Positions 1-9,479 of a stretch of 64,000 nucleotides of DNA are shown one piece after another (within the stretch, counting starts at the first letter, position 1; each line of letters begins with the position of its first letter). The stretch spans positions 1,984,001 to 2,048,000 of the forward strand of contig NZ_CP050453.1 in the NCBI RefSeq assembly GCF_014171575.1, given 5' to 3'. The translations under genes were made by a program, and so were the position numbers. The stretch comes from Microbacterium sp. Se63.02b. Lineage in GTDB: Bacteria > Actinomycetota > Actinomycetes > Actinomycetales > Microbacteriaceae. The notes below the pieces were generated by a model. It saw only the letters and a program-made list of their open reading frames with translations. It searched no databases and was not told the origin of the DNA.

Positions 1-457
1 CGAGGCCGATGAGGCCGGCGACCCGGAACGGGATGACCTCGCCCATCGCGAGGGAGGTCTCCGTACGCTCGACTCCCTCGATCGAGAGGATGCGGGCGTC
101 CGTGTCGAAGAGGTGGCGTGCATCGCGACAGGCCACTCGAGCGAGCAGATCGATGGAACCGCTGAGCCCGTGCGCCTGCACGACCTCGGGGATGCGGGCG
201 AGTTCATTGATGATGCGGGGCAACTCGGTCTGACGGACACCGATGCTCACGAACGCCTGAAGGGGGAAGCCGAGGACGTCGGGGGAGAACGACCGCTCGT
301 AGGAGAGGAAGATCCCGCTCTGCTCGAGTCGGGCCATCCGCGCCTGGATCGTGTTCCGCGACAGTCCCAGGTTCTCGGCGAGCGCGACGATGGTGGTCCT
401 CGGATCGTCCGCCAGCGCGGCGAGAAGCTCGAGATCGATGCGGTCCAGTCCTGGCAT
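1..457 (-). CDS. Lrp/AsnC-family transcriptional regulator (3' end cut by window edge)
   Basis: Translating the minus strand from the ATG at 457 gives 152 open codons up to the window edge. The first ~60 residues form an Lrp-type winged helix (MPGLDRIDLELLAAL, then LGLSRNTIQARMARLEQSG), and the rest is an AsnC-type ligand-binding domain ending near FRVAGLIGL. Lrp proteins are about 150-165 residues, so only the last few are missing. Lrp-type proteins usually form octamers and respond to amino acids; family members such as Pseudomonas BkdR control branched-chain oxoacid dehydrogenase operons. This gene is divergent from such an operon, so a local activator or repressor role is likely (inference). 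A hexamer TAAGGT lies 8 nt before the ATG and no Shine-Dalgarno site is seen. Confidence 0.93.
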   Translation of the reverse strand, partial: MPGLDRIDLELLAALADDPRTTIVALAENLGLSRNTIQARMARLEQSGIFLSYERSFSPDVLGFPLQAFVSIGVRQTELPRIINELARIPEVVQAHGLSGSIDLLARVACRDARHLFDTDARILSIEGVERTETSLAMGEVIPFRVAGLIGL

Positions 458-492
458 AGTGCCAAACCTTAGCAGCATGCCATCGCCACAAA

Positions 493-509
493 TTGAGCAA
501 CATGCTCAA
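493..509. promoter_or_regulatory. Palindromic operator candidate between lrp and bkdA
   Basis: TTGAGCAACATGCTCAA is a perfect inverted repeat with 6-bp arms and a 5-bp centre. Related GAG/CTC half-sites follow within 60 bp (GAGAATGCTTGAG at about 517-529, and GAGCGGACGTACTC near 540). The cluster sits in the divergent intergenic region of an Lrp-family gene, which fits the multi-site binding of Lrp proteins. Binding is inferred, not shown. Confidence 0.5.
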
Positions 510-625
510 GGCCTCTGAGAATGCTTGAGCGAGGTGTTGAGCGGACGTACTCTCAGAGCATGCCGGTGATGACGCCGGCACCACCGCGCGGAGCCTCACG
601 AGGGCCGCCGAGGAGGAGGACGACG

Positions 626-1741
626 ATGTCACCGCAGATCACCCCCATCGCAGACACCGCCCAGGACCTGGAGCTGTCCGAGCGCATGCTCGCTCCGGAT
701 GGCAGCCGCATCTCCAACCCTCGGCTCGACCCTTTCGTGGCCGACGTGGATGCCGCCCAGCTGCGCTCCCTGCTGCGCGACATGGTGATCCTCCGTCGCA
801 TCGACGCCGAGGGCGTCGCGCTCCAGCGCCAGGGACAGCTCGGCCTCTGGGCGCCCTGCCAGGGCCAGGAGGCCACGCAGATCGGCACCGCCCGCGCGAT
901 CGCGCAGCGCGATTACGTCTTCCCCAGCTACCGCGAGACCGGAGTGATCTACGCGCGCGGTGCCGAGCCGGGCGACTACGTCCGCATGTGGCGCGGTGAG
1001 GAGGGTGCGGCCTACGACCCGGCCGCGCTGGGCGTCGCGCCGTTGCAGATCATCATCGGGGCGCAGACGCTCCATGCGGTGGGCTACGCGCTCGGCATCC
1101 AGCACGATGGTGCCGACGAGGTCGCGGTGACCTACTTCGGTGACGGAGCGACGAGTCAGGGCGACGTCAACGAAGCGATGATCTTCGCCGCCTCGTACCA
1201 GGCTCCCGTGGTCTTCGTGTGTCAGAACAACCACTGGGCGATCTCCGAGCCGGTGACCGTGCAGTCGCAGTACCCGATCGCCGGACGCGCACCGGGCTTC
1301 GGCATCCCCAGTGTCAGGGTCGACGGCAACGACGTCCTCGCCTGCATGGCCGCGATGCGCTGGGCACTGGAGCACGCGCGATCGGGGAAGGGACCCGCGT
1401 ACATCGAGGCCGTCACCTATCGCATGGGGCCCCACACGACGGCGGATGACCCGACGCGCTACCGTGACGAGGCCGAGCTCGACTCCTGGCGTCGACGCGA
1501 CCCGATCGTGCGCCTGGAAGCGCACCTGCGCGCAACCGGCGAACTCACGGAAGAGCATCTCGCAGAGACGCAGTCCGCCGCGGACGCCGTGGCGAAGGAG
1601 ATGCGCGCCGCATGTCTCGGGATGGTCACGCGCCCGCCGCTCGCTGTGTTCGACGGGGTCTACGCGGAGTCCCACACCGGTCTCGAGCGCCAGCGTGGCG
1701 AGTACGCCGCGTACCTCGCGAGCTTCGAGAGCGAGGCCTGA
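626..1741 (+). CDS. bkdA: Branched-chain 2-oxoacid dehydrogenase E1 component, alpha subunit
   Basis: This is the thiamine-diphosphate-dependent subunit that decarboxylates 2-oxoacids from valine, leucine and isoleucine, passing the acyl group to the lipoyl E2. The 371-residue product has the thiamine-binding motif GDG at 172-174 followed by N201-N202, and the usual E1-alpha HTTADDPTRYR segment. An in-frame start exists at 521, but the ATG at 626 is preceded 5 nt upstream by a strong ribosome site (AGGAGGAGGA, 611-620), so 626 is chosen. The stop at 1741 is 2 nt before the E1-beta start. The gene belongs to a bkdA-bkdB-bkdC operon. A pyruvate dehydrogenase role cannot be excluded from sequence alone, but the acyl-CoA degradation genes downstream favour branched-chain substrates. 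Confidence 0.92.
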   Translation: MSPQITPIADTAQDLELSERMLAPDGSRISNPRLDPFVADVDAAQLRSLLRDMVILRRIDAEGVALQRQGQLGLWAPCQGQEATQIGTARAIAQRDYVFPSYRETGVIYARGAEPGDYVRMWRGEEGAAYDPAALGVAPLQIIIGAQTLHAVGYALGIQHDGADEVAVTYFGDGATSQGDVNEAMIFAASYQAPVVFVCQNNHWAISEPVTVQSQYPIAGRAPGFGIPSVRVDGNDVLACMAAMRWALEHARSGKGPAYIEAVTYRMGPHTTADDPTRYRDEAELDSWRRRDPIVRLEAHLRATGELTEEHLAETQSAADAVAKEMRAACLGMVTRPPLAVFDGVYAESHTGLERQRGEYAAYLASFESEA

Positions 1742-1743
1742 TC

Positions 1744-2753
1744 ATGACCGAGATGACGCTCGGGAAGGCACTCGGTGCGGGGCTTCGCCAGGCGATGCGC
1801 GACGATGACAGGGTCGTCCTGCTCGGCGAGGACATCGGCAAGCTCGGCGGGGTGTTCCGCATCACCGACGGGCTCCTCGACGAGTTCGGTGCAGCGCGCG
1901 TGATCGACACGCCCCTCGCCGAGTCCGGGATCGTCGGCACCGCGGTGGGCCTCGCGTTCCGCGGCTACCGTCCCGTGGTCGAGATCCAGTTCGACGGGTT
2001 CGTGTATCCGGCTTTCGATCAGATCGTCGCCCAGGTCGCGAAGCTGCACTACCGTACGCAGGGACGCGTGAAGATGCCGATCACCATCCGGATCCCGTGG
2101 GCGGGCGGCATCGGGGCCGCCGAGCACCACTCGGAATCGCCCGAGGCCTACTTCGTGCACACCGCAGGTCTGCGTGTGATCGCGGTCTCGAACCCGGAGG
2201 ATGCGTATCGCAGCCTGCGGCAGGCGATCGCATCAGACGATCCGGTGATCTTCTTCGAGCCGAAGAGGCTCTACCACCACAAGGGCGATGTCGACCTGGA
2301 CGCCCCTCTTGCGGATGCGCCACCGATGGGGCTGGCGCGGGTGGTCCGCAACGGCACCGACGCCACACTCATCACCTACGGCGCGATGGTAGCCACCGCG
2401 CTGCAGGCTGCCGAGGCCGCGGAGGACGAGGGGTGTCCCTGGAGGTGATCGATCTCCGATCGCTCTCGCCCGTCGACTACGACTCGGTCGCCGCGTCGGT
2501 GCGCAAGACCGGGCGTGTCGTGGTCGCTCACGAGGCATCCCGTGAGGCGGGCGTCGCTGCGGAGGTGATCGCGAGCATCACCGAGCGCTGCTTCGAGTAT
2601 CTCGAGTCCGCTCCACTGCGGGTCACGGGTCACGACATCCCGTACCCGCCGGCAAAGCTCGAGAAGTATCACCTTCCTGACCTGGACCGACTGCTCGACG
2701 CGGTCGATCGCGTGCTGGACCGGCCGAACAGCCTGACGGGAGCGGGAGCATGA
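1744..2753 (+). CDS. bkdB: Branched-chain 2-oxoacid dehydrogenase E1 component, beta subunit (frame broken as read)
   Basis: The beta subunit of the E1 heterotetramer helps bind thiamine diphosphate. The frame starting at ATG 1744 ([16 protein letters not shown]) reads [17 protein letters not shown] and an E1-beta core, then stops at 2448. The C-terminal third ([17 protein letters not shown] to the end at 2753) is one frame away. Adding one G to the run at 2430-2433 restores a continuous protein of about 336 residues, the normal family length. The last bases overlap the E2 start (ATGA). A one-base deletion in a G run suggests a sequence error; a real mutation cannot be excluded. Confidence 0.9.
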
Positions 2754-4134
2754 TCGCGGAGTTCCGTCTTCCCGACCTCGGGGAGGGGCTGACCGAGGCC
2801 GAGGTCGTGAGCTGGTTGGTTTCCCCCGGCGATTCCGTCGCCCTCAACCAGACCCTCGCGGAAGTCGAGACGGCCAAGGCCATCGTTGAACTGCCTTCGC
2901 CCTATGAAGGGACGGTCTCGACGCTGCACGCTGAAGCCGGCCAGACCGTCGCCGTCGGCGCTCCGCTGATCGCGTTCGAGGTGGTCGGCGAGGAGGGGGA
3001 AGGTCCTTCGCCCGTGTCGGTCGGTGGAGAGAAGGCACAGCCGAACCTCGTGGGATACGGTGCCGCGCCTTCGACCGCGGGGAAGCCCGCTCGGCGCGCG
3101 CGTCGAATCCGGGGGCACCAGGCCGGAGGGGATACCGCGGTTCTCGAAGCGGCACCGCACGACGCCGTGTCGTCTGCCGCCGCCGACGTCGTGATGGAGC
3201 GCCCCCGGTCCACCCGCCGGTGCGTGCGCACGCGAAGCGGCTCGGCATCGACCTGGTGCTCGTCGCTGCCGAGGTGGGCGACCGGCTCATCACGCGCGGT
3301 GATGTGGACGCGTATGCGGAACGCGTCGGAAGCGGAGGTGTCGTGGCGCGTCCGACGCTCGAATCGGCCACTCCGGGGAGGACTGCCGGGTCGAGCTCGG
3401 TGCCGTCGAGCCCTGCCGCGCTCGTCGAAGGAGAACGGGAGACACGCATCCCGATCCGAGGTGTCCGCAAGCACACGGCGGCGGCGATGGTGCAGAGCGC
3501 TTTCACCGCTCCGCACGTCACGGTCTTCCACACCGTCGATGTGACGGCGACGATGGACCTGCTGGCGAACCTGCGCGAGGACCGTGCACTCGCGGAGCAC
3601 CGGATCGGTCCGCTCGCAGTGGTGGCGAAGGCCGTGTGTCTCGCCCTCGGCCGGACCCCGGGTCTCAACTCGCGCTGGGATGAGGCGGCGAGTGAGATCG
3701 TCCAGCACAACTACGTGGACCTCGGCATCGCGGCGGCCACCGAGCGCGGGCTCATCGTGCCGATGATCCGAGACGCGGACCGGTTGAGCCTCGTCGGTCT
3801 GGCGGACGCCGTGAGGTCGCTGGCGGAGGTCGCGCGTTCCGGCAGGACCTCGCCGGCGGAGCTCGCGGGCGGGACGTTCTCGATCTCCAACATCGGCGTG
3901 TTCGGGGTCGACGCCGGTACTCCCATCCTCCCGCCGGGGCAGTCCGGCATCCTCGCCGTCGGGGCCGTGCGCCGGCAGCCCTGGGAGCACCGCGGCGAGA
4001 TCGCCCTGCGGCAGCTGATGACCCTGAGCCTCTCGTTCGATCACCGGCTGGTCGACGGGGCGGAAGGCGCACGGTTCCTGAAGGACGTCGCTGATGTCCT
4101 GGAGGAACCCGGTCGCGCGATGCTCCTCAGATAG
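2750..4134 (+). CDS. bkdC: Branched-chain 2-oxoacid dehydrogenase E2, dihydrolipoamide acyltransferase (frame broken as read)
   Basis: This is the acyltransferase core of the complex, which moves the acyl group from E1 to coenzyme A. The N-terminal lipoyl domain is clear, with the lipoylated lysine at K43 in VETAKA. A linker and a peripheral-subunit-binding segment ([14 protein letters not shown]) follow, then the catalytic domain ending in the DHRLVDG motif. The reading frame changes at the C run 3202-3206: the first part runs in the frame of 2750 and the rest in the frame of 3220-4134. One extra C joins them into about 461 residues. The gene overlaps the bkdB stop by 4 nt, and its 3' end overlaps the convergent tetR gene by 8 nt. 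No E3 gene is present in the window. Confidence 0.92.
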
Positions 4135-4732
4135 TCGCCCGCAACGCCGCATCCGCCATCGCGGTCAACACGGCCGCGGTGGCGGCGCGCCGTCTCGATG
4201 CAGAGCGAGTGCTGTGCGGCGTCGAGTTGATCAACCCGAAGCAGGCCTGGACGCGCAGACGCAGCTCTTCCTGATCCAGGCTCTCGGGCATCGGATGCAG
4301 GGGCGCCAGCGTGTCCATCCAGAGGTCGATGTAGGTGCGCTGCAGTCGGCGAACCTCCGCGCGATCCGTGTCGGAGAGGAAGGCGACGTCGCGGTCCTGC
4401 ACCTGGATGACCTCGGCGTTCCCCAGGGCGAACTCGACGTGGAAGCCGATCAGCGCGCGCATCCGCTCCTCGGGGGCGTCGGCGGCCGCCGCGACGCGAC
4501 GACCTCCGCTGACCAGGTCTTCACTGACTTTGATGAGCACGGCGCCGAGCAGCGCCTGCTTTCCCGCGAAGTGACGGTATACGGCGGGTCCGGAGACGCC
4601 CACCGCGGTGCCGATGTCTTCCAGGCTCACCCCGCTGTATCCACGCGCGGCGAAGAGCCGCGCGGCGGCGTGCAGGATCGCATCGGACCGTTCGGCTTTG
4701 GCGCGGTCTCGGGCGGTGACCGGGCTTGTCAT
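4127..4732 (-). CDS. TetR-family transcriptional repressor, likely of branched-chain acyl-CoA degradation
   Basis: The 201-residue protein has an N-terminal TetR helix-turn-helix at about residues 30-62 (SLEDIGTAVGVSGPAVYRHF) and a variable ligand-binding C-terminal domain. It lies between the bkd operon and the divergent acyl-CoA carboxylase operon, with a perfect palindrome in the 111-bp gap. In M. tuberculosis the syntenic locus has a TetR repressor, BkaR (Rv2506), tied to branched-chain keto-acid metabolism, so a similar role is likely here; orthology is inferred from context. The sequence AGGATT lies 7 nt before the ATG and overlaps one of the two predicted operators, so autoregulation is plausible. 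Confidence 0.9.
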   Translation of the reverse strand: MTSPVTARDRAKAERSDAILHAAARLFAARGYSGVSLEDIGTAVGVSGPAVYRHFAGKQALLGAVLIKVSEDLVSGGRRVAAAADAPEERMRALIGFHVEFALGNAEVIQVQDRDVAFLSDTDRAEVRRLQRTYIDLWMDTLAPLHPMPESLDQEELRLRVQACFGLINSTPHSTRSASRRRAATAAVLTAMADAALRATI

Positions 4733-4736
4733 CTCA

Positions 4737-4754
4737 GTTAATCCTCGCTAACCT
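4737..4754. promoter_or_regulatory. Second, imperfect TetR operator copy overlapping the tetR promoter
   Basis: Read on the minus strand this is GGTTAGCGAGGATTAACT, matching the perfect palindrome at 4764-4781 at most positions, including both TTAG/TTAA half-site cores. It covers the -10-like hexamer AGGATT immediately upstream of the tetR ATG. Binding is inferred. Confidence 0.45.
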
Positions 4755-4763
4755 GAATCAACG

Positions 4764-4781
4764 GGTTAGTGAACACTAACC
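4764..4781. promoter_or_regulatory. Perfect 18-bp palindromic operator (TetR type)
   Basis: GGTTAGTGAACACTAACC has 8-bp perfect arms around a central AA. The size and symmetry are typical of TetR-family operators. It sits between the divergent tetR gene and the carboxylase operon, about 60 nt before the accD-type start, a position suited to repression. No other copy was noticed in the window apart from the weaker one at 4737-4754. Confidence 0.7.
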
Positions 4782-4843
4782 GAGAATGCCTGTACCGCGC
4801 CAGGGCTTCGCCCGCGCGAACGTGAGTCAAGGAGGACGTCACG

Positions 4844-6397
4844 ATGGCCGCAACTCAGGAGACTCTCGCGAAGGAACTGCGAGAGCGCCTCGCGACGGCT
4901 GCACTCGGGGGGCCGGAGCCTTCTCGCGAACGCCATGTCGCGCGGGGGAAGCTGCTCCCACGAGACAGGGTCGCCAGGGTTCTCGACGAGGGGAGCCCGT
5001 TCCTCGAGGTGGCGCCTCTCGCCGCCGACGGACTCTACGGGGGAGAGGCTCCCGGGGCGGGAGTCATCGCCGGCATCGGCCTGGTCCACGGACGACACGT
5101 CATGGTCGTCTGCAACGACGCGACGGTGAAGGGCGGCACGTATTACCCGCTCACGGTGAAGAAGCACCTGCGCGCGCAGGAGATCGCTCTGGAGAACCGG
5201 CTGCCGTGTCTGTACCTCGTCGACTCGGGCGGTGCGTTCCTGCCCAAGCAGGACGAGGTGTTCCCGGACCGGGAGCACTTCGGACGCATCTTCTTCAATC
5301 AGGCGCGGATGTCGGCCGAGGGCATCCCGCAGCTCGCAGCCGTGCTCGGGTCGTGCACCGCCGGCGGGGCCTACGTTCCCGCGATGAGCGACGAGACTGT
5401 GATCGTCCGCGGTCAGGGGACGATCTTCCTCGGCGGACCGCCGCTCGTGAAAGCCGCGATCGGTGAGATCGTGACCGCGGAAGAGCTCGGCGGGGGAGAA
5501 CGGCACGCGCGGCGGAGCGGGGTCGTCGACCACCTGGCGGAGGACGATGAGCACGCGCTCGAGATCCTCCGCGACATCGTCGCCACCCTGCCTCCTCCCG
5601 CGTCTCCCGCCTGGGAAGTGCTGAGCAGCCGTGCACCGTCCGACCTCTCGTCCCTGTACGACGCGGTGCCGGTCGACGTGAACGCCGCGTACGACGTGCA
5701 CGAGGTCATCTCACGCCTTGTCGACGCTGACTCGTTCCTCGAGTTCAAGCCCGAGTACGGCACGACCCTGGTCACCGGCTTCGCACGTCTGCACGGGCAT
5801 CCCCTCGGCATCGTCGCGAACAACGGAGTCCTGTTCAGCGAGTCCGCGCTCAAGGGCGCGCACTTCATCGAGCTGTGCGATCAGCGGGGCATCCCTCTGC
5901 TGTTCCTGCAGAACATCACGGGATTCATGGTCGGCTCGGAGGCGGAGGCCGGGGGAATCGCGAAGGACGGAGCGAAGATGGTCACCGCCGTCGCCAGCAC
6001 CAGGGTGCCGAAACTGACCGTCATCATCGGCGGCTCGTTCGGCGCAGGCAACTACTCCATGTGCGGGCGCGCATATTCGCCGCGCTTCTTGTGGACCTGG
6101 CCGGCGAGTCGCATATCGGTGATGGGAGGTGCACAGGCCGCTTCCGTGCTCGCAACCGTCAAGGAGGATCAGCTCTCCTCCAGAGGGCAGTCCTGGAGCG
6201 CCGAAGCTCGCGCTGAGTTCGAAGCTCCGATCCGCGAGCAGTACGAGAGCCAGGGCGAGCCCTACTACGCGACCGCCCGGCTCTGGGACGACGGGATCGT
6301 CGATCCCGCCCAGACCCGTGATCTTCTGGGACTCGCCCTCGACGTCGTCTCCCGCAGCCCTCTTCCCGAACCGCGGTTCGGCCTCTTCCGGATGTGA
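4844..6397 (+). CDS. accD1: Acyl-CoA carboxylase beta (carboxyltransferase) subunit, methylcrotonyl-CoA carboxylase type
   Basis: The 517-residue product is a full-length carboxyltransferase that moves CO2 from carboxybiotin to an acyl-CoA. The two crotonase-like halves are visible: [16 protein letters not shown] and [16 protein letters not shown] in the N half, and [20 protein letters not shown] with [16 protein letters not shown] in the C half. These are characteristic of 3-methylcrotonyl-CoA carboxylase beta subunits. A strong ribosome site (AAGGAGG) precedes ATG 4844. It is followed, with a 1-nt overlap or less, by the biotin-carrying alpha subunit. The operon is likely controlled by the TetR operator upstream. 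The M. tuberculosis counterpart AccD1/AccA1 acts in leucine degradation. Confidence 0.93.
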   Translation: MAATQETLAKELRERLATAALGGPEPSRERHVARGKLLPRDRVARVLDEGSPFLEVAPLAADGLYGGEAPGAGVIAGIGLVHGRHVMVVCNDATVKGGTYYPLTVKKHLRAQEIALENRLPCLYLVDSGGAFLPKQDEVFPDREHFGRIFFNQARMSAEGIPQLAAVLGSCTAGGAYVPAMSDETVIVRGQGTIFLGGPPLVKAAIGEIVTAEELGGGERHARRSGVVDHLAEDDEHALEILRDIVATLPPPASPAWEVLSSRAPSDLSSLYDAVPVDVNAAYDVHEVISRLVDADSFLEFKPEYGTTLVTGFARLHGHPLGIVANNGVLFSESALKGAHFIELCDQRGIPLLFLQNITGFMVGSEAEAGGIAKDGAKMVTAVASTRVPKLTVIIGGSFGAGNYSMCGRAYSPRFLWTWPASRISVMGGAQAASVLATVKEDQLSSRGQSWSAEARAEFEAPIREQYESQGEPYYATARLWDDGIVDPAQTRDLLGLALDVVSRSPLPEPRFGLFRM

Positions 6398-8318
6398 TGG
6401 CCATGTCTTCGAGCACCATCTCGTTTCGCACCGTCCTCGTTGCCAATCGTGGGGAGATCGCGCGCCGGGTCATCAGGACCTTGCGGGCGCTCGGTATCCG
6501 CAGCGTCGCGGTGTACAGCGACGCGGACGCGCGCGCCCCATGTCCGCGAAGCCGACACCGCGGTGCGGATCGGTCCGGCGCCGGCCGCCGAGTCCTACCT
6601 CGACATCGATGCGGTGATCGCTGCGGCACGCTCCACAGGGGCGGACGCCATCCATCCCGGGTACGGCTTCCTCTCAGAGAGCGTCGGACTCGCGCAGGCG
6701 TGCGCCGAGAGCGGGATCGTGTTCATCGGACCGTCCGTGGAGGCCCTTCAGGTGATGGGCGACAAGGCGCGTGCGAGAGATCACGTGCTCCGGTACGGCG
6801 TCCCGGTCGTACCGGGGTTCGACGCCAAGGGACTGTCCGACACCGAGATCGCGGAGGAGGCGGACGGCGTCGGCTATCCGCTCCTGGTCAAGCCGAGCGC
6901 CGGCGGAGGCGGTAAAGGTATGGAGGTGGTCGCGGATGCGTCCGGTCTCGCCGGAGCCCTCGCGTCGGCCCGTCGCATCGCCGCTGCTGCCTTCGGAGAC
7001 GACTCGCTCATCCTCGAACGCCTGATCAGACGACCGCGACACATCGAAGTCCAGGTCTTCGGAGACGTGGAGGGCACGGTGATCGCCCTCGGGGAGCGCG
7101 AATGCACGCTGCAGCGGCGTCACCAGAAGGTCATCGAGGAGGCGCCGTCGGCGGGAATTCCCGCGCAGACGCGGGAACGGCTGCTGTCGTCGGCCGTGCT
7201 CGCCGCGGAGAGCGTCCGCTATGTCGGTGCCGGCACGGTCGAGTTCCTGATCGACGCGGATGCTCCCGAGGAGGTGTTCTTCATCGAGATGAACACACGT
7301 CTTCAGGTGGAGCACCCCGTCACCGAAGAGGTCACGGGGCTGGATCTGGTCGCGCTGCAGCTCCGCGTCGCCGATGGGCTTCCCCTGGATGTCGCACCCC
7401 GCCTTCGCGGCCACGCGGTCGAGGCGCGGGTATACGCCGAATCTCCGGAGCGCGGATTCCTCCCGTCCACGGGGAGGGTGCTCCTGTTCGATCCGCCGCC
7501 CGGAGTCCGCGTCGATGCGGCGATCGAGAGCGGCAGCGAGGTGACCGGGTTCTACGACCCGATGATCGCGAAGATCATCGCCTTCGCGGACGACCGCGCG
7601 ACGGCGTTGGCACGGCTCGATGAGGCGCTCGCGCGAACGGTCGTACTGGGCGTCGAGACGAACATCGCCTTCCTGCGGACGCTCTGTCAGGATTCCCGGG
7701 TCATCCGCGGCGACCTCGATACAGGCCTGATCGAGTCGTTGCTTCCCTGGCGGTTCAGCGGCCGTCGTCCGCACAGCTCGCCGCGGCGCGAGACGCCGCG
7801 TCGGCGAGCGCAGAGCCGGCACGCGCCGGTGGGCTGTGGCGGGACCTTCCCGGGTGGCGCCTCGGCGCCGACGCCGCGGCCCGCGCGCCCTTCGCGGCGC
7901 TCACCGACGACGACGAGATCGTCGAGCTCGACGACTTCTCGACCACGCGGTCGCTCTCGTCGGTGCACTCCGCTCGTGACGGCGACGGGGCGGTATGGGT
8001 CGCCGAGGACGGTCGTACCGTGCGGCTGCGCCCCTGGACAGGAAGCAGCGGATGCGGCTCCGCCTCTCTGCGCGTGACGCGGGATCTGCGACCACGGAAC
8101 CGGAGGGGCGGGCGCCGATGCCGGGCAGCGTGGTCGCCGTGCACGTGGCGGACGGGGATTCCGTGTCTGCGGGGGAGCCGCTCGTCTCGATCGAGGCGAT
8201 GAAGATGGAGCACCCGGTGCTCGCCCCGCACGACGGGGTCGTGAGACTGCTGGTCGCGGTGGGCGATCAGGTGCGGCGTGACCAACCGGTCGCCCGCGTG
8301 ACCACGGAGGAGGATTGA
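6397..8318 (+). CDS. accA1: Acyl-CoA carboxylase alpha subunit: biotin carboxylase plus biotin carrier (three frame breaks as read)
   Basis: This subunit carboxylates biotin with ATP and bicarbonate and carries the biotin. The N-terminus ([18 protein letters not shown]) and the ATP-grasp region ([29 protein letters not shown]) identify the biotin carboxylase half. The C-terminus has the biotinyl motif EAMKMEH near 8201-8221. The frame changes three times: an extra C in the run at 6536-6539, a missing base near 7745-7750, and a missing C in the run at 8031-8034. Corrected, it encodes about 640 residues, normal for methylcrotonyl-CoA carboxylase alpha. Possible starts are GTG 6394, ATG 6397 and ATG 6403. 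It sits directly after the beta subunit and overlaps the acyl-CoA dehydrogenase ribosome site. Confidence 0.9.
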
Positions 8319-8320
8319 CG

Positions 8321-9469
8321 ATGGAAGACCTGTCAGAGGAGCAGCGCGACCTCGCGGCGATGGTGCGCGAGTTCGCGGACACCGTCGTGGTACCGCAGGC
8401 GTACGAGGCCGACCGCACCCACACGCTGTCTATGGATGTCGTGTCGCAGATGGGCGACCTCGGGCTGTTCGGTCTGCCGTTCCCAGAGGAGTACGGCGGT
8501 CAGGGCGGGGACTACATGGCGCTCGGCATCGCGATCGAGGCACTCGGCCGGGTCGACCAGTCGATCGCGATCACGCTCGAAGCAGGGGTGAGTCTCGGCG
8601 CGATGCCGATCTACCGCTTCGGCACCGAAGACCAGCGGCAGGAGCTCCTTCCCGACCTGCTCGCGGGGCGGGCGCTGGCGGGATTCGGACTGACCGAGCC
8701 CGAGGCGGGCAGCGACGCGGGCGCGACCAGGACGACCGCGCGGCTCGACGGCGACGAGTGGGTGATCGACGGCTCGAAGCAGTTCATCACGAACTCGGGA
8801 ACGCCCATCACCCGTTTCGTCACGGTCACCGCCGTGACCGGGAACGACGACGGTCGCAAGGAGATTTCGACCATCATCGTCCCGAACGGCACTCCCGGCT
8901 TCACGGTCGAGGCTCCCTACGACAAGGTGGGGTGGAACGCGTCGGACACCCACCCGCTCACCTTCGACGGCGCGCGGGTGCCCGCATCGAATCTGCTGGG
9001 CGCGCGCGGGACCGGGTTCCGCAACTTCCTCAGCATCCTCGACGAAGGTCGCATCGCGATCGCTGCGCTGTCGACCGGCGCTGCGGAAGGATGCCTGGAG
9101 GCGGCAGTTGAGTACGCGAAGAGCCGGACGATCTTCGGGGCGGCACTCAGCACGAGGCAGAACGCCCAGTTCACGCTGGCGCGCATGCGAGCGCGCGTGC
9201 ACACCGCCCGACTCGCGTGGCACCATGCCGCGCGCTTGCGGGACGCGGGCCGTTCCTTTGCGGAGGCCGCAGCCATCGCGAAGCTCGTCGGCGGGGAAGC
9301 GGCCATGGACAATGCGCGGGATGCGACCCAGATCTTCGGGGGCAACGGTTTCATGAACGAGTTCCCCGTTGCGCGGCACTTCCGTGATTCGAAGATCCTC
9401 GAGATCGGCGAAGGCACGACCGAGGTGCAGCTCCTCGTCATCGCGCGTGGGCTCGGACTCGCCGGGTAG
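8321..9469 (+). CDS. Acyl-CoA dehydrogenase (FadE19-like)
   Basis: An FAD-dependent alpha,beta-dehydrogenase of acyl-CoA esters, 382 residues. It contains the FGLTEPEAGSDAGATRTTA flavin/substrate signature, the QIFGGNGFMNEFPVARHFRD segment and a C-terminal IGEGTTEVQ. The glutamate in the EGT motif is the usual catalytic base of short- and medium-chain enzymes. Classical isovaleryl-CoA dehydrogenases have Ala or Gly there, so the exact substrate within branched-chain degradation is uncertain. ATG 8321 is chosen over the TTG at 8315 because GGAGGAGG ends 7 nt before it. It lies in the carboxylase operon; in M. tuberculosis the equivalent gene is Rv2500c. Confidence 0.93.
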   Translation: MEDLSEEQRDLAAMVREFADTVVVPQAYEADRTHTLSMDVVSQMGDLGLFGLPFPEEYGGQGGDYMALGIAIEALGRVDQSIAITLEAGVSLGAMPIYRFGTEDQRQELLPDLLAGRALAGFGLTEPEAGSDAGATRTTARLDGDEWVIDGSKQFITNSGTPITRFVTVTAVTGNDDGRKEISTIIVPNGTPGFTVEAPYDKVGWNASDTHPLTFDGARVPASNLLGARGTGFRNFLSILDEGRIAIAALSTGAAEGCLEAAVEYAKSRTIFGAALSTRQNAQFTLARMRARVHTARLAWHHAARLRDAGRSFAEAAAIAKLVGGEAAMDNARDATQIFGGNGFMNEFPVARHFRDSKILEIGEGTTEVQLLVIARGLGLAG

Positions 9470-9472
9470 CGT
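9467..9472 (+). promoter_or_regulatory. -10 hexamer TAGCGT for a leaderless maoC transcript
   Basis: TAGCGT ends 7 nt before ATG 9480 and there is no ribosome site. It overlaps the stop of the preceding gene, so the MaoC and CitE genes may have their own internal promoter. Confidence 0.5.
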
Positions 9473-9479
9473 GGGCCCC

